DNA from: Mugil cephalus
Taxonomy: Eukaryota; Chordata; Actinopteri; Mugiliformes; Mugilidae
Direction of reading: 5' to 3'
Assembly: GCF_022458985.1 (NCBI RefSeq)
Contig: NC_061784.1
Location: forward strand, 24,920,545 to 24,984,544
Length of the DNA stretch: 64,000 nt
This document shows, one piece after another, positions 21,701 through 35,032 of the stretch. Numbering within the stretch: the first letter of the stretch is position 1; the number at the start of each line of letters is the position of its first letter. The position numbers and the translations under genes were made by a program. The notes beneath the pieces were generated by a model. That model worked only from the letters and a program-made list of their open reading frames with translations, had not been told where the DNA came from and made no database searches.

Positions 21701-24700
21701 GTCCATGGAGACCAGGGTCATATGTCAATCAGCTGCGTCCTCAGAGTTCTGGTTCTGGTTCTTCATGAATCAGATTCTCATTCTAATATATATTTTCATT
21801 TTTGATTCATGTCCAGTTCCTTCGGCCCCGCCAGCCATCTCTCGTACAACCAAACCAGGACGAGACCCCAACGCCCCCATGAGAGGTTTGATCCTTCATC
21901 ACCTACATTAACTCTCCATCTTCATCCGTGAACGTTTCTAAACTAATCTGTTTCCTCCTGGCAGGTCCTCGCCGTGACCCAGGGGAGGTGAGAAGATCAA
22001 ATAATGAACAAATTAAGTAGAAAAACAACTGGAGCTGAGTCTGGACTGGCTCCACATACTTCTGTTTTTTACTGATTAATTTTATTTTTTTGTCTTTTAC
22101 AGTCTGGAGGTCAGCCCTGGAGGTCAGTGCCAACTGGTTGTGTAGTGACATTTTCCAGGTGTCAGGGTGCAGGGTGTCAGGGTGCAGGGTGTCAGGGTGC
22201 AGGGTGCAGGGTGCAGGGTGTCAGGATTCAGGATGCAGGGTGTCAGGGTGCAGGGTGCAGGGTGCAGGGTGTCAGGGTGTCAGGGTGTCAGGGTGCAGGG
22301 TGTCAGGGTGTCAGGGTGTCAGGGTGCAGGGTGCAGGGTGTCAGGGTGTCAGGGTGCATTGTGCAGGGTGCAGGGTGTCAGGGTGCAGGGTGTCAGGGTG
22401 TCAGGGTGCCAGGGTGTCAGGGTGCCAGGGTGCAGAGTATCAGGGTGCAGGGTCTCAGGGTGAAGGGTGTCAGGATTCAGGATTCAGGATGCAGGATGCA
22501 GGGTGCAGGGTGCAGGGTGCAGGGTGCAGGGTGTCAGGGTGCAGGGTGTCAGGATTCAGGATGCAGGGTGCAGGGTGTCAGGGTGCAGGGTGCAGGGTGC
22601 AGGGTGCAGGGTGCAGGGTGTCAGGATGCAGGGTGTCAGGGTGTCAGGGTGTCAGGGTGCCAGGGTGTCAGGGTGCCAGGGTGCAGAGTATCAGGGTGCA
22701 GGGTCTCAGGGTGAAGGGTGTCAGGATTCAGGATTCAGGATGCAGGATGCAGGGTGCAGGGTGCAGGGTGCAGGGTGTCAGGGTGCAGGGTGTCAGGATT
22801 CAGGATGCAGGGTGCAGGGTGTCAGGGTGCAGGGTGCAGGGTGCAGGGTGCAGGGTGTCAGGATGCAGGATGCAGGATGTCAGGGTGCAGGGTGCAGGGT
22901 GCAGGGTGTAGGGTGTCAGGTTTCAGGATGCAGGGTGTCAGGGTGCAGGGTGTCAGGGTGTCAGGGTGTCAGGGTGTCAGGGTGCAGGGTGTCAGGATGC
23001 AGGGTGTCAGGGTGCAGAGTGTCAGGGTGTCAGGGTGCAGGGTGCAGGGTGCAGGGTGCAGGGTGTCAGGGTGCAGGATGCAGGATGTCAGGGTGCAGGG
23101 TGCAGGGTGCAGGGTGTAGGGTGTCAGGATTCAGGATGCAGGGTGTCAGGGTGCAGGGTGTCAGGGTGTCAGGGTGCAGGGTGTCAGGGTGCAGGGTGCA
23201 GGGTGTCAGGATGCAGGATGCAGGATGTCAGGGTGCAGGGTGCAGGGTGCAGGGTGCAGGGTGTAGGGTGTAGGGTGTCAGGATTCAGGATGCAGGGTGT
23301 CAGGGTGCAGGGTGTCAGGATGCAGGATGCAGGATGTCAGGGTGCAGGGTGTAGGGTGTCAGGATTCAGGATGCAGGGTGTCAGGGTGCAGGGTGTCAGG
23401 GTTGTCAGGTGTTCAGGGTGACAGGTGTCAGATTCAGGATGCAGGTGCCAGAGTGTCAGGGTGCAGGTTCAGGGTGTAGGGGTCAGGAGATCAGGTGTCA
23501 GGGCTGTTCAGGGTGAGGGTGTCAGTGGTGAATCAGGTGTCAGGGTGCAGGTGTCAGGTGCAGAGTGTCAGGTGCAGGGTGTCAGGATCAGAATGCAGGG
23601 TGCAGGTGTCAGGGTTACAGTCAGTGCCAGGGTGCGCCAGGTGTGAGTGTTCAGGGTTAGCAGTCTCAGTAGAGGTGTCAGGATTCAGGATTCAGGATCA
23701 AGTTCAGGAGAGGGTGCAGGTGCAGGGTGCCAGGATGTCAGGGTGCAGGTGTCAGGATTCAGGATGCAGGGTGCGAGTGCAGGTGTCAGATGCAGATGCA
23801 GGATGTCAGGGTGCAGGGTGCAGGGTTGTAGGGTGTCAGGATTCAGGATGCAGGGTGTCAGGGTGCAGGGTGTCAGGTGCTAGGGTGCAGTGTGTCAGAT
23901 GTCAGGATGTCAGGGTGCAGGGTGCAGGGTGTAGGGTGTCAGGATTCAGGATGCAGGGTGTCAGGGTGCAGGGTGTCAGGGTGTCAGGGTGCAGAGTGTC
24001 AGGATGCAGGGTGTCAGGGTGCAGAGTGTCAGGGTGTCAGGGTGCAGGGTGCAGGGTGTCAGGGTGTCAGGATTCAGGATGCAGGGTGTCAGGGTGCAGG
24101 GTGTCAGGGTGTCAGGGTGCAGGGTGTAGGGTGTCAGGATGTCTGGGTGCAGGGTGCAGGGTGCAGGGTGTCAGGGTGTCAGGGTGCAGGGTGCAGGGTG
24201 CAGGGTGCAGGGTGTCAGGGTGCAGGGTGTCAGGGTGTCAGGGTGTCAGGGTGCCAGGGTGCAGAGTGTCAGGGTGCAGGGTCTCAGGGTGAAGGGTGTC
24301 AGGATTCAGGATTCAGGATTCAGGATGCAGGGTGTCAGGGTGCAGGGTGTCAGGATTCAGGATGCAGGGTGCAGGGTGTCAGGGTGCAGGGTGCAGGGTG
24401 CAGGGTGTAGGGTGTCAGGATTCAGGATGCAGGGTGTCAGGGTGCAGGGTGTCAGGATGCAGGGTGCAGGGTGCAGAGTGTCAGGGTGTCAGGGTGCAGG
24501 GTGTCAGGATTCAGGATGCAGGGTGTCAGGGTGCAGGGTGTCAGGGTGCCGAGTGTCAGGGTGCAGGGTGTCAGGATGCAGGGTGTCAGGGTGCAGGGTG
24601 TCAGGGTGCAGGGTGCAGGGTGCAGGATGCAGGGTGTCAGGATTCAGGATGCACGGTGTCAGGGTGTCAGGGTGCAGGGTGTCAGGGTGCTGAGTGTCAG

Positions 24701-27700
24701 GATGCAGGGTGTCAGGATTCAGGATGCAGGGTGTCAGGGTGTCAGGGTACAGGGTGTCAGGGTGCTGAGTGTCAGGATGCAGGGTGTCAGGATTCAGGAT
24801 GCAGGGTGTCAGGGTGCAGGTCTGAATCTACGAGGTGGAACATTAGAACAGATCAGTTACACTATAGAACCTTTAATGTTCCTCCGGTGTTCGTGATGAA
24901 GCAGTAATCCTAGAGCCGACATTAATCCGGTTTAATGAGGAAAAACAATAGCGCCACCACCTGGTGTCTTTCTCCTGACCAGGTCCTGAACCAGAAACAT
25001 CACTGGTGATGGTTCAGAAGATTATTAGTGGACCGTTAGAGACGATAACCAGCAGGTCATGTGACTGTTTCTACTGAAGGCTGTAAGATGAAGTGGTGAA
25101 ATCGTTCCTGTCTGAAGTCATGAACACAGTCTAGAAACCACACAAGCTTGAAGAGGAGGCCTCACACCAATAGAAATAAATAAATTAATAGTGGTGCTAG
25201 TCTGAAGTCTAGTTTCACCACAACAGTCACATGACCTGCTGGTTGTCGTCTCTGAGTCTGTGGTGTTTCTGTTATTTAGCCACGCCCACTATGTCAAAAC
25301 ATTAGGAACACTTGTCGCTTCAATATTTCTTCTTCTTCTTTAAACTCGGCTGAATCAACATCTGTTCTTAGAGGGTTCCACTAGCGTACCTAATAAACTG
25401 GCCACTGACTGGATGTTTTATTGGTGTGTTCAGGTCCCAGCAGGACTTCCCACCGCCCCCCAACATGCCCAAACCTCCGACTCTTCCTCCACCCGGCACC
25501 TCCGTCACCAGAAGCAACTCGTCGGCCAGGCAGCTCCCCAGGTCCCCCCCCCCCACTGGTTTATATTTAGTCACATTACTTTCTAACCTCTCATCTAATT
25601 GATGTTTCTGTTTCACAGGAATGATACGTGGCCAGAGGTCAGTCTGATTATTCCGGGGACTGGACAGTTTTGTACATGTTTTTATTGGTTTATTCAGTTT
25701 GTAGCTGCAAACATTTAAACTTCATTTCTCATAAAAACATGTTTATACACATTAAATCGTGGTTTAAAAGAGTAAAATATTTCCTTCTCTTCTCTCATCA
25801 GCAAGCGCACGATGATGGTGAGATCTGTTCCTTCTTTTACTCTTTCATTTCATTTTTTTAAACATTTAAACAAGAGACAAAATATCAAACACTTCTCAGT
25901 CTGTGATGGTTTTCCCACAATGCACTTCTCTTCAGGAGTGTTTAACTTTCAGCCCCATCACTGTCCCAGAGACTTAAATCTATCATCTATAATCCTTGTG
26001 TGTGGATCTTTGTGTTCACGTCCTCCAGACTTTAGGATTTTCTAGTTTCACTTGGTTTATTCTTCAAATTCTTCTTCTTTCTTCCAGCTCCTAAACACAA
26101 CACCTTCCCCCTCCATAATAAAAGCCTGCCCCCCCGCCCTGGACTGCCTGGCCCCCCCTCACGCCACGGCGACAGGTAACCCCGAGCAACCACACACACA
26201 CCTTTCATTGGCTTAAACTCTTTGTCTTTCGTTCACTGAAAAAAAGGAAACGTAATGAGTTGTGTTGTATGAATGTGAATTCATTAAGAGTTAAGAGATC
26301 AACATTTCATAAATACTGATGAATGTTGTGAGACTCTTCTACTCTCATGTTGGTTTATTTGCTGAAGTTCAGACAAAAATAGTAAAGAGAGTTTCTTTAT
26401 TCTTATATAAATTATTTTATAATTCATCTCATCATTTGACATTTCCGTTTTTTTTCTTCTTCTTATTTGATCAGATTAAATAAAAAATGTAATTAATAGT
26501 GGCCTGAGGTCAGAGCCCTGTGGAACACCACAACTGGTCTCTGATGCACATATATATTTTATTCATTAACAATCACTGGTTTAATGTTTCTTAACATAAA
26601 TTATGTGTTTTTAATGTTGCAGTCTTCCCTCCAGTGCCTCTCTGCCTCATAAAATGTCCTCTGGTAAGAACAACACGAATATTCAAGGAGCAGTTTGACA
26701 TCTTGGGAAAAAATGGGTCAAAGTCGTCCTCTAATACGTCCTCTACGTCTGGACACCGTTTTAAATCTGAAAATCAATAACACACATTTAGAAAAAGTAA
26801 TTTTTTTTAATAATGTTGTGTCTTTGCAGCGATGATGGACGACAAAAGAAGCGACAGACAGTCATTTCGTCCTCCTCCACCGACAACAGGATACGCACAG
26901 GTAACACAAAAACACACCTTGGTCTTTACACAGGCCGTCAAAACTAACACGTTAACGTTAATTAATCATCATCTGATTCATGTGATTAATGAAGCGTCTG
27001 CAGCAGAACGACTGTGAACGTGTCTCAGTTTGTCCAAGTAGCGTTAGCGTTAGCACCAGCTGATCCGGTAGTGACAGGCAGCAGAACCAACCCATAAAGA
27101 TGGAAGACGCTAAACAGCACGTTGGTCCTCTCCATGGGACATTTGAGGACAAAGACACCAAGAGGGACCAGTGGAGACACATAAAGTATCATCACACTCT
27201 GCAGGAAGGAGTTTTCTTTCCAGCTTCAAACAGCACATGAACCAAGCCAAGCATACGTTAGCCGGGGATTCTGCTAGCACTTGGGCTAACGCGGCTAACA
27301 GCTGGAGACAAACCAAGACAAACCAACACAAAGACAAGCTGCCAATGCTGCTGCTAATATGTGTCCACTCCTGCAGCCACTGTTCACTGGGACCCTGAGT
27401 TAAGCCTAGCTTAGCATCGTAGCCGACGTCCATCTCCCCACAGCAGAGCTGTGATTGGTCCTCTTGGTAACAGTGTGTTTCCTCTTTAGTGTTTAAATGG
27501 AACTAGAGCTGTGATTCTTGTTAATATTGATGCTTTGCTGTTGTTGTTGCTCTTTTAAAGTGTGTTGTGTTGAATCTGAGTCAGTTCCTCGGTGTGAACA
27601 GCAGGTGGTGCTGTTGTCTTTTTGTCCGCTGAACTTAAAACCCAACAAATATGTGAAACAGGACCAGTTCTCCAGCTCCAGTCTTCAGGCCGTGTGTGCA

Positions 27701-30077
27701 ACAGCTAAAAAGCTGAAGGATTATTCCTGATAATGGTTAATTTTATGTTCGTGCAGGAGCTGGATCCTCGCTGGTACGTGGGTAAAGTGACTCGGGGTCA
27801 GGCTGAAGGATGTCTGAAACGAGTCTGCAAGGTAACAACCACACAAACATTTAACGGTTTAACAATAATTTACCTCATTTAGGTGAAACGAGAAAAACTG
27901 GGCTCTAGAGAGACATTGTGTTAAGAAATAAACACGATGTCCTTAACAGCACGTTAACCACCACAGAAGAAGATCTGTTGCTGTGTCAGGTACCACTCAG
28001 AGTGTTTAGTGCAGGGAGGGGCTGGTGCTTCCAAACACGAACACGTTAAAACGGGAAAACGTCTGAAGTCAGTGAAGTGAAGAGTTTGTGTTTGTTTGTT
28101 TTTAATGAGATTTACTATGACTGTTATGATCCATCCTGTCAAATTATTAAACTACTCAACTGTCTCAGGTTCAGACCAAACAATCTGCTCATTCTGTACA
28201 TTTGAGAAGTTGAACATTTCTTCGTTTGGGTCATTAAGGTGTGTTTAACGTCTCTGTCTCCGTCTCTGTCTCTGTCTCTGTGGAGGACGGGGCGTATCTG
28301 GTGAGGGACAGCACCCGGCAGCTCGCCAACCAGCCCTTCACCCTGATGGTCCTCTACCAGGACAAGGTCTTCAACATCCAGATCAGGCAGCAGAACCAGC
28401 AGTTCCAGCTGGGAACCGGACTCAAGGCCCAGGAGGTAAAAACCGTATAATTCTCAACTCAAACCACGGGCGCCATGTTTGCTCCATCAGAGGTTACATT
28501 CTACAGTGTAACTATATGGGACTGAAATAAATGTTTTATTTCCACCATTAACGTTCCTATAAATGTTATTAATATGTAAAATGTCCTCACTTAAATATCC
28601 AGCGTCTCCTTCCTTTAAATATCTTAAATGAGCTGTAAAATCACCTCATCAGTCATGGAGCTGTGTTAACCTTCTCCTCAGCCTCCGTGTTCATCCATCA
28701 CCGTTAAAAGGTTCAAATTACTCAGAATAATTAGAAAAACTATTAAACTAGTTTTACTGTTATTTAGTGTTATTATTAGTATTATCATTATGGACACATG
28801 AGTTTCACAGTATATATGATGCTAGCTGCTATTTTTCTGAGCCTTTAGTCTAGATAACTAGCTAGCATGAGGCTAGCATAAGGCTAGCATAGAGCTAGGC
28901 TAACTTTAAACTTCATTCATGTGTAAAGTGGTGTTTCTGAGATCAAGGTTCACATTAATGATGGTGTCACTTTATTTTTCTATATAAAATCTTAACAAAC
29001 GTCAAACAGAGACACTGACATTTACCTCATCACATAATAGAGAGAAACCAGCTGACGTCCAGTTCTTCCTTTTAATCTCCTGCTCCATAACTTTCTCTGT
29101 TTTTGTTCACTGGGGAAACGGTGGAGTTTCCTCCGTGTTTTCCTGATCCTGTGCTGGAGCCGTAGGCTGAGCACTGTGGCATATTTTACCTTTTAATCCA
29201 ACTTTATTCTCTGTTATTGCCACTTCTCTGTGGGTGAATATGGGTTAAATGGATCCAACATGGCGCCCATGAAACATGTGACCAGCTCAGAACCAATCAG
29301 CATAGAGGGACGGATCAGACGCTCCGTCCCCTGGTTGGAAGGACTCTCTCTGATATATGATCAGCTGTAGTGTCTGTGTTGGGCCTGTAGGGGGCGGTGT
29401 AATCAGCTGTAGTGTCTGTGTTGGGCCTGTAGGGGGCGGTATAATCAGCTGTAGTATCTGTGTTGGGCCTGTAGGGGGCGGTGTAATCAGCTGTAGTGTC
29501 TGTGTTGGGCCTGTAGGGGGCGGTGTAATCAGCTGTAGTGTCTGTGTTGGGCCTGTAGGGGGCGGTGTAATCAGCTGTAGTGTCTGTGTTGGGCCTGTAG
29601 GGGGCGGTGTAATCAGCTGTAGTGGCTGTGTTGGGCCTGTAGGGGGCGGTGTAATCAGCTGTAGTGTCTGTGTTGGGCCTGTAGGGGGCGGTGTAATCAG
29701 CTGTAGGGGCTGTGTTGGGCCTGTAGGGGGCGGTGTAATCAGCTGTAGTGTCTGTGTTGGGCCTGTAGGGGGCGGTGTAATCAGCTGTAGGGGCTGTGTT
29801 GGGCCTGTAGGGGGCGGTGTAATCAGCTGTAGTGTCCGTGTTGGGCCTGTAGGGGGCGGTGTAATCAGCTGTAGTGTCCGTGTTGGGCCTGTAGGGGGCG
29901 GTATTCTCCATATAACCAGTGTGTGTTTGGTGTTTCCAGTCGTTCCCTTCAGTCACCGACATCATCTGCCATTACTCCCATTCTCCTCTGCTCCTCATCG
30001 ATGCAAAGAACCGAGGTTCTGGCCAACAGAACCAGTGTCTCCTGTCTGACCCGGCTGGATATTACATGAGTGGATAG
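18747..30077 (+). CDS. lcp2: Lymphocyte cytosolic protein 2 (SLP-76 adaptor)
   Basis: Cytosolic adaptor linking ITAM receptor kinases to PLC-gamma, Vav, Nck and Itk in haematopoietic cells. Coding exons: 18747-18824, 19236-19298, 19795-19841, 20019-20087, 20170-20192, 20338-20378, 20524-20701, 20899-20987, 21077-21140, 21817-21885, 21965-21987, 22103-22122, 25434-25541, 25619-25637, 25802-25817, 26088-26175, 26623-26663, 26830-26900, 27757-27831, 28286-28435, 29940-30077. All phases agree: 489 aa (human 533). SAM domain at about residues 12-80. Three phosphotyrosine motifs of the family (YESP, YESP, YEPP) lie in exon 7. A Gads-SH3 motif (SRTTKP, RxxK) is in exon 10. A Pro-rich middle follows. 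The C-terminal SH2 has WYVGKVTRGQAE, DGAYLVRDS and LLLIDAKNRG. The 5' UTR lies upstream. Exon 13's donor (AG|GTCCCC) is weak and exon 15 is a 16-nt microexon. FOXI1 adjacency matches human 5q35. Confidence 0.96.
19525..19985. repeat. ACCAG-type pentamer arrays flanking lcp2 exon 3
   Basis: (accag)n runs at about 19530-19592 and 19893-19977 sit on either side of lcp2 exon 3 (19795-19841). A G-rich run (ggggtgaggggg) lies at 19693-19757. Confidence 0.85.
20785..20833. repeat. (CATC)n microsatellite, lcp2 intron 7
   Basis: About twelve catc tetramers with one interruption. Confidence 0.9.
21562..21695 (+). repeat. Dispersed repeat, second copy of 7575-7705
   Basis: Shares gatcctaatgtccagatgga and ctgtggtgtttctagaaact with the copy in slbp2. 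Lies in lcp2 intron 9. A ggtctggtcca expansion follows immediately. Confidence 0.65.
22155..24825. repeat. 2.7-kb G-rich minisatellite in lcp2 intron 12
   Basis: Several hundred short units, mainly ggtgcag and ggtgtca modules plus ggattca variants, arranged into higher-order blocks: for example the block containing agggtctcagggtgaagggt recurs near 22450, 22705 and 24280. GGG tracts are spaced 4-6 nt on the plus (non-template) strand throughout. The part at about 23400-23820 is more degenerate than the flanks. Modules of 6, 7 and 10-11 bp keep several frames open, so the long open frames here are not genes. Confidence 0.97.
25268..25430. mobile_element. Common teleost dispersed repeat fragment
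   Basis: Contains aaaacattaggaacacttgt and tacctaataaactggccact, sequences I know as very widespread in teleost genomes. Related pieces occur near 32745-32850 (foxi intron) and 36740-36840 in opposite orientation. Family name not certain. Confidence 0.5.
27114..27391 (-). repeat. 278-bp near-identical inverted duplicate, copy B
   Basis: Reverse complement of 5212-5489. It lies in lcp2 intron 18. Flanks of the two copies are unrelated. Confidence 0.9.
29359..29910. repeat. 42-bp VNTR in lcp2 intron 20
   Basis: Thirteen tandem copies of a 42-bp unit (contains atcagctgtagtgtctgtgt and gggcctgtagggggcggtgt) with only a few single-base variants (for example gtgtccg, agggg, gtatct). It ends 30 bp before the exon 21 acceptor. 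High copy identity suggests recent expansion. Confidence 0.97.
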
Positions 30078-30239
30078 AACTGACCGGGACCAGATGGATC
30101 CTGATCCAAGATCCAACCCGGATCTAAAGTAAAGCAGAGCGGGTCCAGATGAATGTCGACCTCAGACCTGGAAGGTTTTTCACAGTAGATAAAAAGTTAT
30201 CAGGGTTTTTGCACATGTTGCTTTACTTCCTTGTTTTGT

Positions 30240-30470
30240 CGTGTAACATGTGTATCGTGTGTTGTGTATCGTGTGTTGTGTGTTGTGTAACGTGTGTTGT
30301 GTATCGTGTGTTGTGTGTCGTGTGTTGTGTATCGTGTGTTGTGTGTTGTGTATCGTGTGTTGTGTGTTGTGTATCGTGTGTTGTGTGTTGTGTAACGTGT
30401 GTTGTGTGTTGTGTAACGTGTGTTGTGTATCGTGTGTTGTGTGTTGTGTGTTGTGTATCGTCCTCTCACA
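30240..30470. repeat. Minisatellite in the lcp2 3' UTR
   Basis: Units gtgttgtgt with atcgt or aacgt linkers, upstream of the lcp2 AATAAA at 30678-30683. Confidence 0.85.
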
Positions 30471-31857
30471 GTCTTTAAAACCTCTTTTGCTCTGAAATGC
30501 TTTTACATTCTTTTTTCTGGGTGAAATTTATTCCATGTTCAAACTATGCTAAGATGTTTCTGGCTGAAACTATGGACCTGAGCTAAACCGTGTTTATCAG
30601 GATTTTATTTCCGTCACAAACCTTTTCATTGACTCTTTTTTTCATTCACTGTCAACGCGTCTCAATGTTTGTGACTCAATAAAACTTCATGAAACATCTG
30701 AGTGTTGAGCTTTGTCTGAAACACAAACTGATTCTGAGTAGAAGAGAGTTGAGCTAAATGAATCTTCAGGAGGATGTTTGGAGGCTGATAAACCGAGTTC
30801 AAAGCTTCCATCGGGTTTTTATAATAAATGAGATGTTTAATCGGTGAAAGACTTCGATGTCTGACAGTGTGTGAAGATCCTTGTTCGTTGTAGATACGTG
30901 GATTTGTTTGACGGTTAAAGGTGTCCTGTTACTTTTTCTGTTTCTTTCCCACCGACCCCTATACCCCCCCCCCCCCCCCCCCTTTAATCCCAGGACTCAG
31001 ACAGCGTTGTTTTGTCTGCGTCGTCATTGAAGGCACCGCCAAGATTAACACAAACTTCAACCGTCAAGAGTCAGGTCAACAGCTAACAGTAGCTCCTCCT
31101 AGCTTCCTAGCTAACAGTAGCTCCTCCTAGCTTCCTAGCTAACAATAGCTCCTAGCTGTGTAGCCTCTCAGCTATCAGTAGCTCCTAGCTTCCTAGCTCA
31201 ACAGTAGCTCCTCCCCCCCTCACAGCTAATAGGAGAAAGTTCCTCCTCGCTCAGACTGACTATAAGAATCCGTCTTCTTTGATCGGGGCTGGATGCTAAT
31301 GATGCTAATGATGCTAATGAGTGTGTTTGGGGCGTTTGAGGAACAATGGATTTGGGCGACACCTCAAACAGCAGCTGGTGTCGTGTTTGTTTTCAGTCTC
31401 TGATCTGAACAAATGACATGAATGAGGTGTTGAGATAAACCTGGTGCAGACGGAGGTTTAATAAACCCAGAGACTCTGGTAGAGTTTTACTGTCCTCCGT
31501 CCTCCGTCCTCCGTCCTCTAGGCCTAAAGTCTCTATTATTACATTTCCATTTAGTCTTTGAATCAGGTTTTAAACAAATCTAAATATTTCTTGACTGTAA
31601 ATATCATTAAATCATTCAGAAGCTATTTAATTTAATTAAATATAAACGATAGAAAATATAGAATAAATATAAGAGGAAGAAAATAAAAGGCTTGATAGAG
31701 GTTTAACCCTCCATCGTTCCTCTGGTTCATCTGAACCAATCAGACTCTGGACTCATCATGTAACGCGTCATTTTCTCCTGGTTTCACTGATAAAAGTCGT
31801 CACAGGATAGTTTATTCAGTTTAGTTTGTCCTTAATTAAAAAGATGAAATGATGAGA

Positions 31858-31945
31858 GGATAATATAATATAATATAATATAATATAATATAATATAATA
31901 TAATATAATATAATATAATTTAATATAATATAATATAATAACTTT
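31858..31945. repeat. (TAATA)n pentamer array
   Basis: About seventeen copies of taata with one interruption, upstream of foxi1. The same pentamer is also amplified at 52474-52592. Confidence 0.95.
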
Positions 31946-32051
31946 ATGAGTTGGTGACGTCTGTATTGTCTGTTGACGGTAAGAGTCTGATGAACCTGGG
32001 GGGCAGGAATCCAACCAGTTCTTATTCAAATCACCACATCACCTGCAGCCT

Positions 32052-32090
32052 CCAATCACCTGCTGTGTGGGCGGGGCCACAGAGTATAAG
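32052..32090 (+). promoter_or_regulatory. foxi1-like core promoter
   Basis: A CCAAT (32052-32056), a GC box (GGGCGGGG, 32069-32076) and a TATA-like TATAAG (32085-32090) lie in this order, 44 bp before the ATG at 32134. The 5' UTR would be very short. Confidence 0.6.
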
Positions 32091-32133
32091 TGTCCCAGGT
32101 GAGCAGCAGGTGAAGCCACGGAGCAGTAGCAGC

Positions 32134-33268
<1,135 letters not shown>

Positions 33269-33424
33269 GGAGGTGCAGGAGGAGCGTCTCCTCTCTGGGC
33301 TCTTCTCTGACCCTCTGCTCCTCCTCTGATGTTATTATTGTTTATTTCCTAATGTCTAATTTATGCTGTACAGTTTATTTCTGTCCTTATTTAAGTTCTT
33401 TGGTTTCGTTCCACATGTTTGATA

Positions 33425-33430
33425 AATAAA
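33425..33430 (+). terminator. Poly(A) signal of foxi1-like gene
   Basis: AATAAA about 157 bp after the stop codon. Confidence 0.6.
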
Positions 33431-33929
33431 TTCTGACTGAACATAAAACCTGAAGCTTCCTGTTTATTTTATAATATTATCTTCAGGTTGAAATGAAACT
33501 ATTCTGATGCAAATAAGAGTTTGGAATTAAAAAGAATCAAAGAAAAATCCTGTTCATATAAACATAAATGACAGGAAAGTTTAAGCACATTGTGCTGTTG
33601 ATAAAATTATCACATTCATCCCAAACTATCGTCTATTAAAACAAATGAGAGAAAACACACGATGGGACGATGAATTTAAAACCAAAGCTTTTCTAAATAA
33701 ATGCAACAGCAAAACCAGGAACATTCCTGCTTCATTCACTAACTATCTTATATTAGCCCGTGCTATGCTAACTAGCTTTTATTTCCTCCTGAGTATGAAC
33801 TGGTTTTATTCTTAAATGGCGAGAAAACAAAGTAAAAAAAAGTTATTTCACCGTAACGTGTACAGATTAATTTAGTTTCAGCTAGTAGCTACAGCTTTAG
33901 CTTCATGGAACACTGACATTAGCTATTAG

Positions 33930-34110
33930 CATCCTCCCACAAGGGTTATATAGTTAGCATCCTCCCATGGTTTAGCTGTAGTTAGCATCCCCCCATGGTT
34001 TTAGCTGTAGTTAGCATCCCCCCATGGTTTTAGCTGTAGTTAGCATTCCCCCATGGTTTTAGCTGTAGTTAGCATCCCCCATGGTTTTAGCTGTAGTTAG
34101 CACATTCAGC
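33930..34110. repeat. 29-bp minisatellite
   Basis: About six copies of gtagttagcatcccccatgg plus ttttagct. Confidence 0.9.
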
Positions 34111-34638
34111 TGATTGTTTGTTTACATCCAACACTTTTAAAGATTCAGGGTTATTTATTCTTTATTGTCACTTTTCACGGAGAAGAACGATTAATGTCGA
34201 TGAGGCTGAACATCAGGTTAAATTTAAAAAAAACAAATCAAATGATTCATTCACTTTAATTAATTATTCTTTGAGACTCTTTGGATTCTCGATCAGTTTT
34301 TTTTGATGGAAAACAGAACTGATTCTAACTGAACCCTTTAGCTTTATATTAGCTGGAGTTTTAGTTGTAGTTTAAGATAATAATTTAATCTAATCTTATG
34401 TTATTTGATTGATTTGACAAACTAATTATGGCTGATTAAAGTCTAAGTCTAATTTTAGCTTCAGCGTGGATGGGCCTGTTGTTAGCTTTAGCATTTGGTT
34501 TGGTGTTTTAGGGGCTATTTTAACATTAGCTGTGTGTTAGCTTTAGCATTAGCTCTAATGCTAGTTTTGGTTTCAGTGTTTCTGATTCCTACATTAACAC
34601 TCTGAGTCTTTGAAGGGTTAAATGTTGGAGTGAAGCCT

Positions 34639-34639
<1 letters not shown>

Positions 34640-34683
<44 letters not shown>

Positions 34684-34790
34684 GGGGGGGGTGTCATTGT
34701 GTGTCGCTGTGTGTTGTTGTGTGTTGTTTTGTGTCGTGGTGTGTTGCTGTGTAAGTGTGTGTGTGTGTGTGTGTGTGTGTGTCGTTGTGT

Positions 34791-34825
<35 letters not shown>

Positions 34826-34999
34826 GTTGTGTAAGTGTGTGTGTGTGTGTGTGTGTGTCGTTGTGTGTCGTTGTGTGTTGCTGTGTGTCGCTGTGTGTCG
34901 TTGTGTAAGTGTGTGTCGTTGTGTAAGTGTGTGTGTGTGTGTGTGTGTGTGTGTCGTGTGTTGCTGTGTGTCGCTGTGTGTCGTTGTGTGTTGCTGTGT

Positions 35000-35032
<33 letters not shown>

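Larger units (their letters stand above)
30078..32050. other. lcp2 3' UTR and lcp2-foxi1 intergenic region
   Basis: An AATAAA at 30678-30683 probably ends lcp2. The UTR contains a tgtgttgtgtatcg minisatellite (30240-30470). Beyond it are agctcctcctagcttcctag repeats (31080-31210), a poly-C run (30966-30982), gtcctcc repeats (31492-31520) and a TAATA pentamer array (31858-31945). No gene seen. Confidence 0.7.

Noticed and set aside
22090-24907. Very long open frames (up to 273 codons) repeating Cys/Gly/Gln/Val-rich units
   Set aside because: They are by-products of the G-rich minisatellite; several overlapping frames are open at once and none matches lcp2 splicing.
29315-30049. Long open frames on both strands over the 42-bp repeat
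   Set aside because: The unit is 14 codons long so any stop-free frame stays open. The plus frame that enters exon 21 is not the SH2 reading frame.
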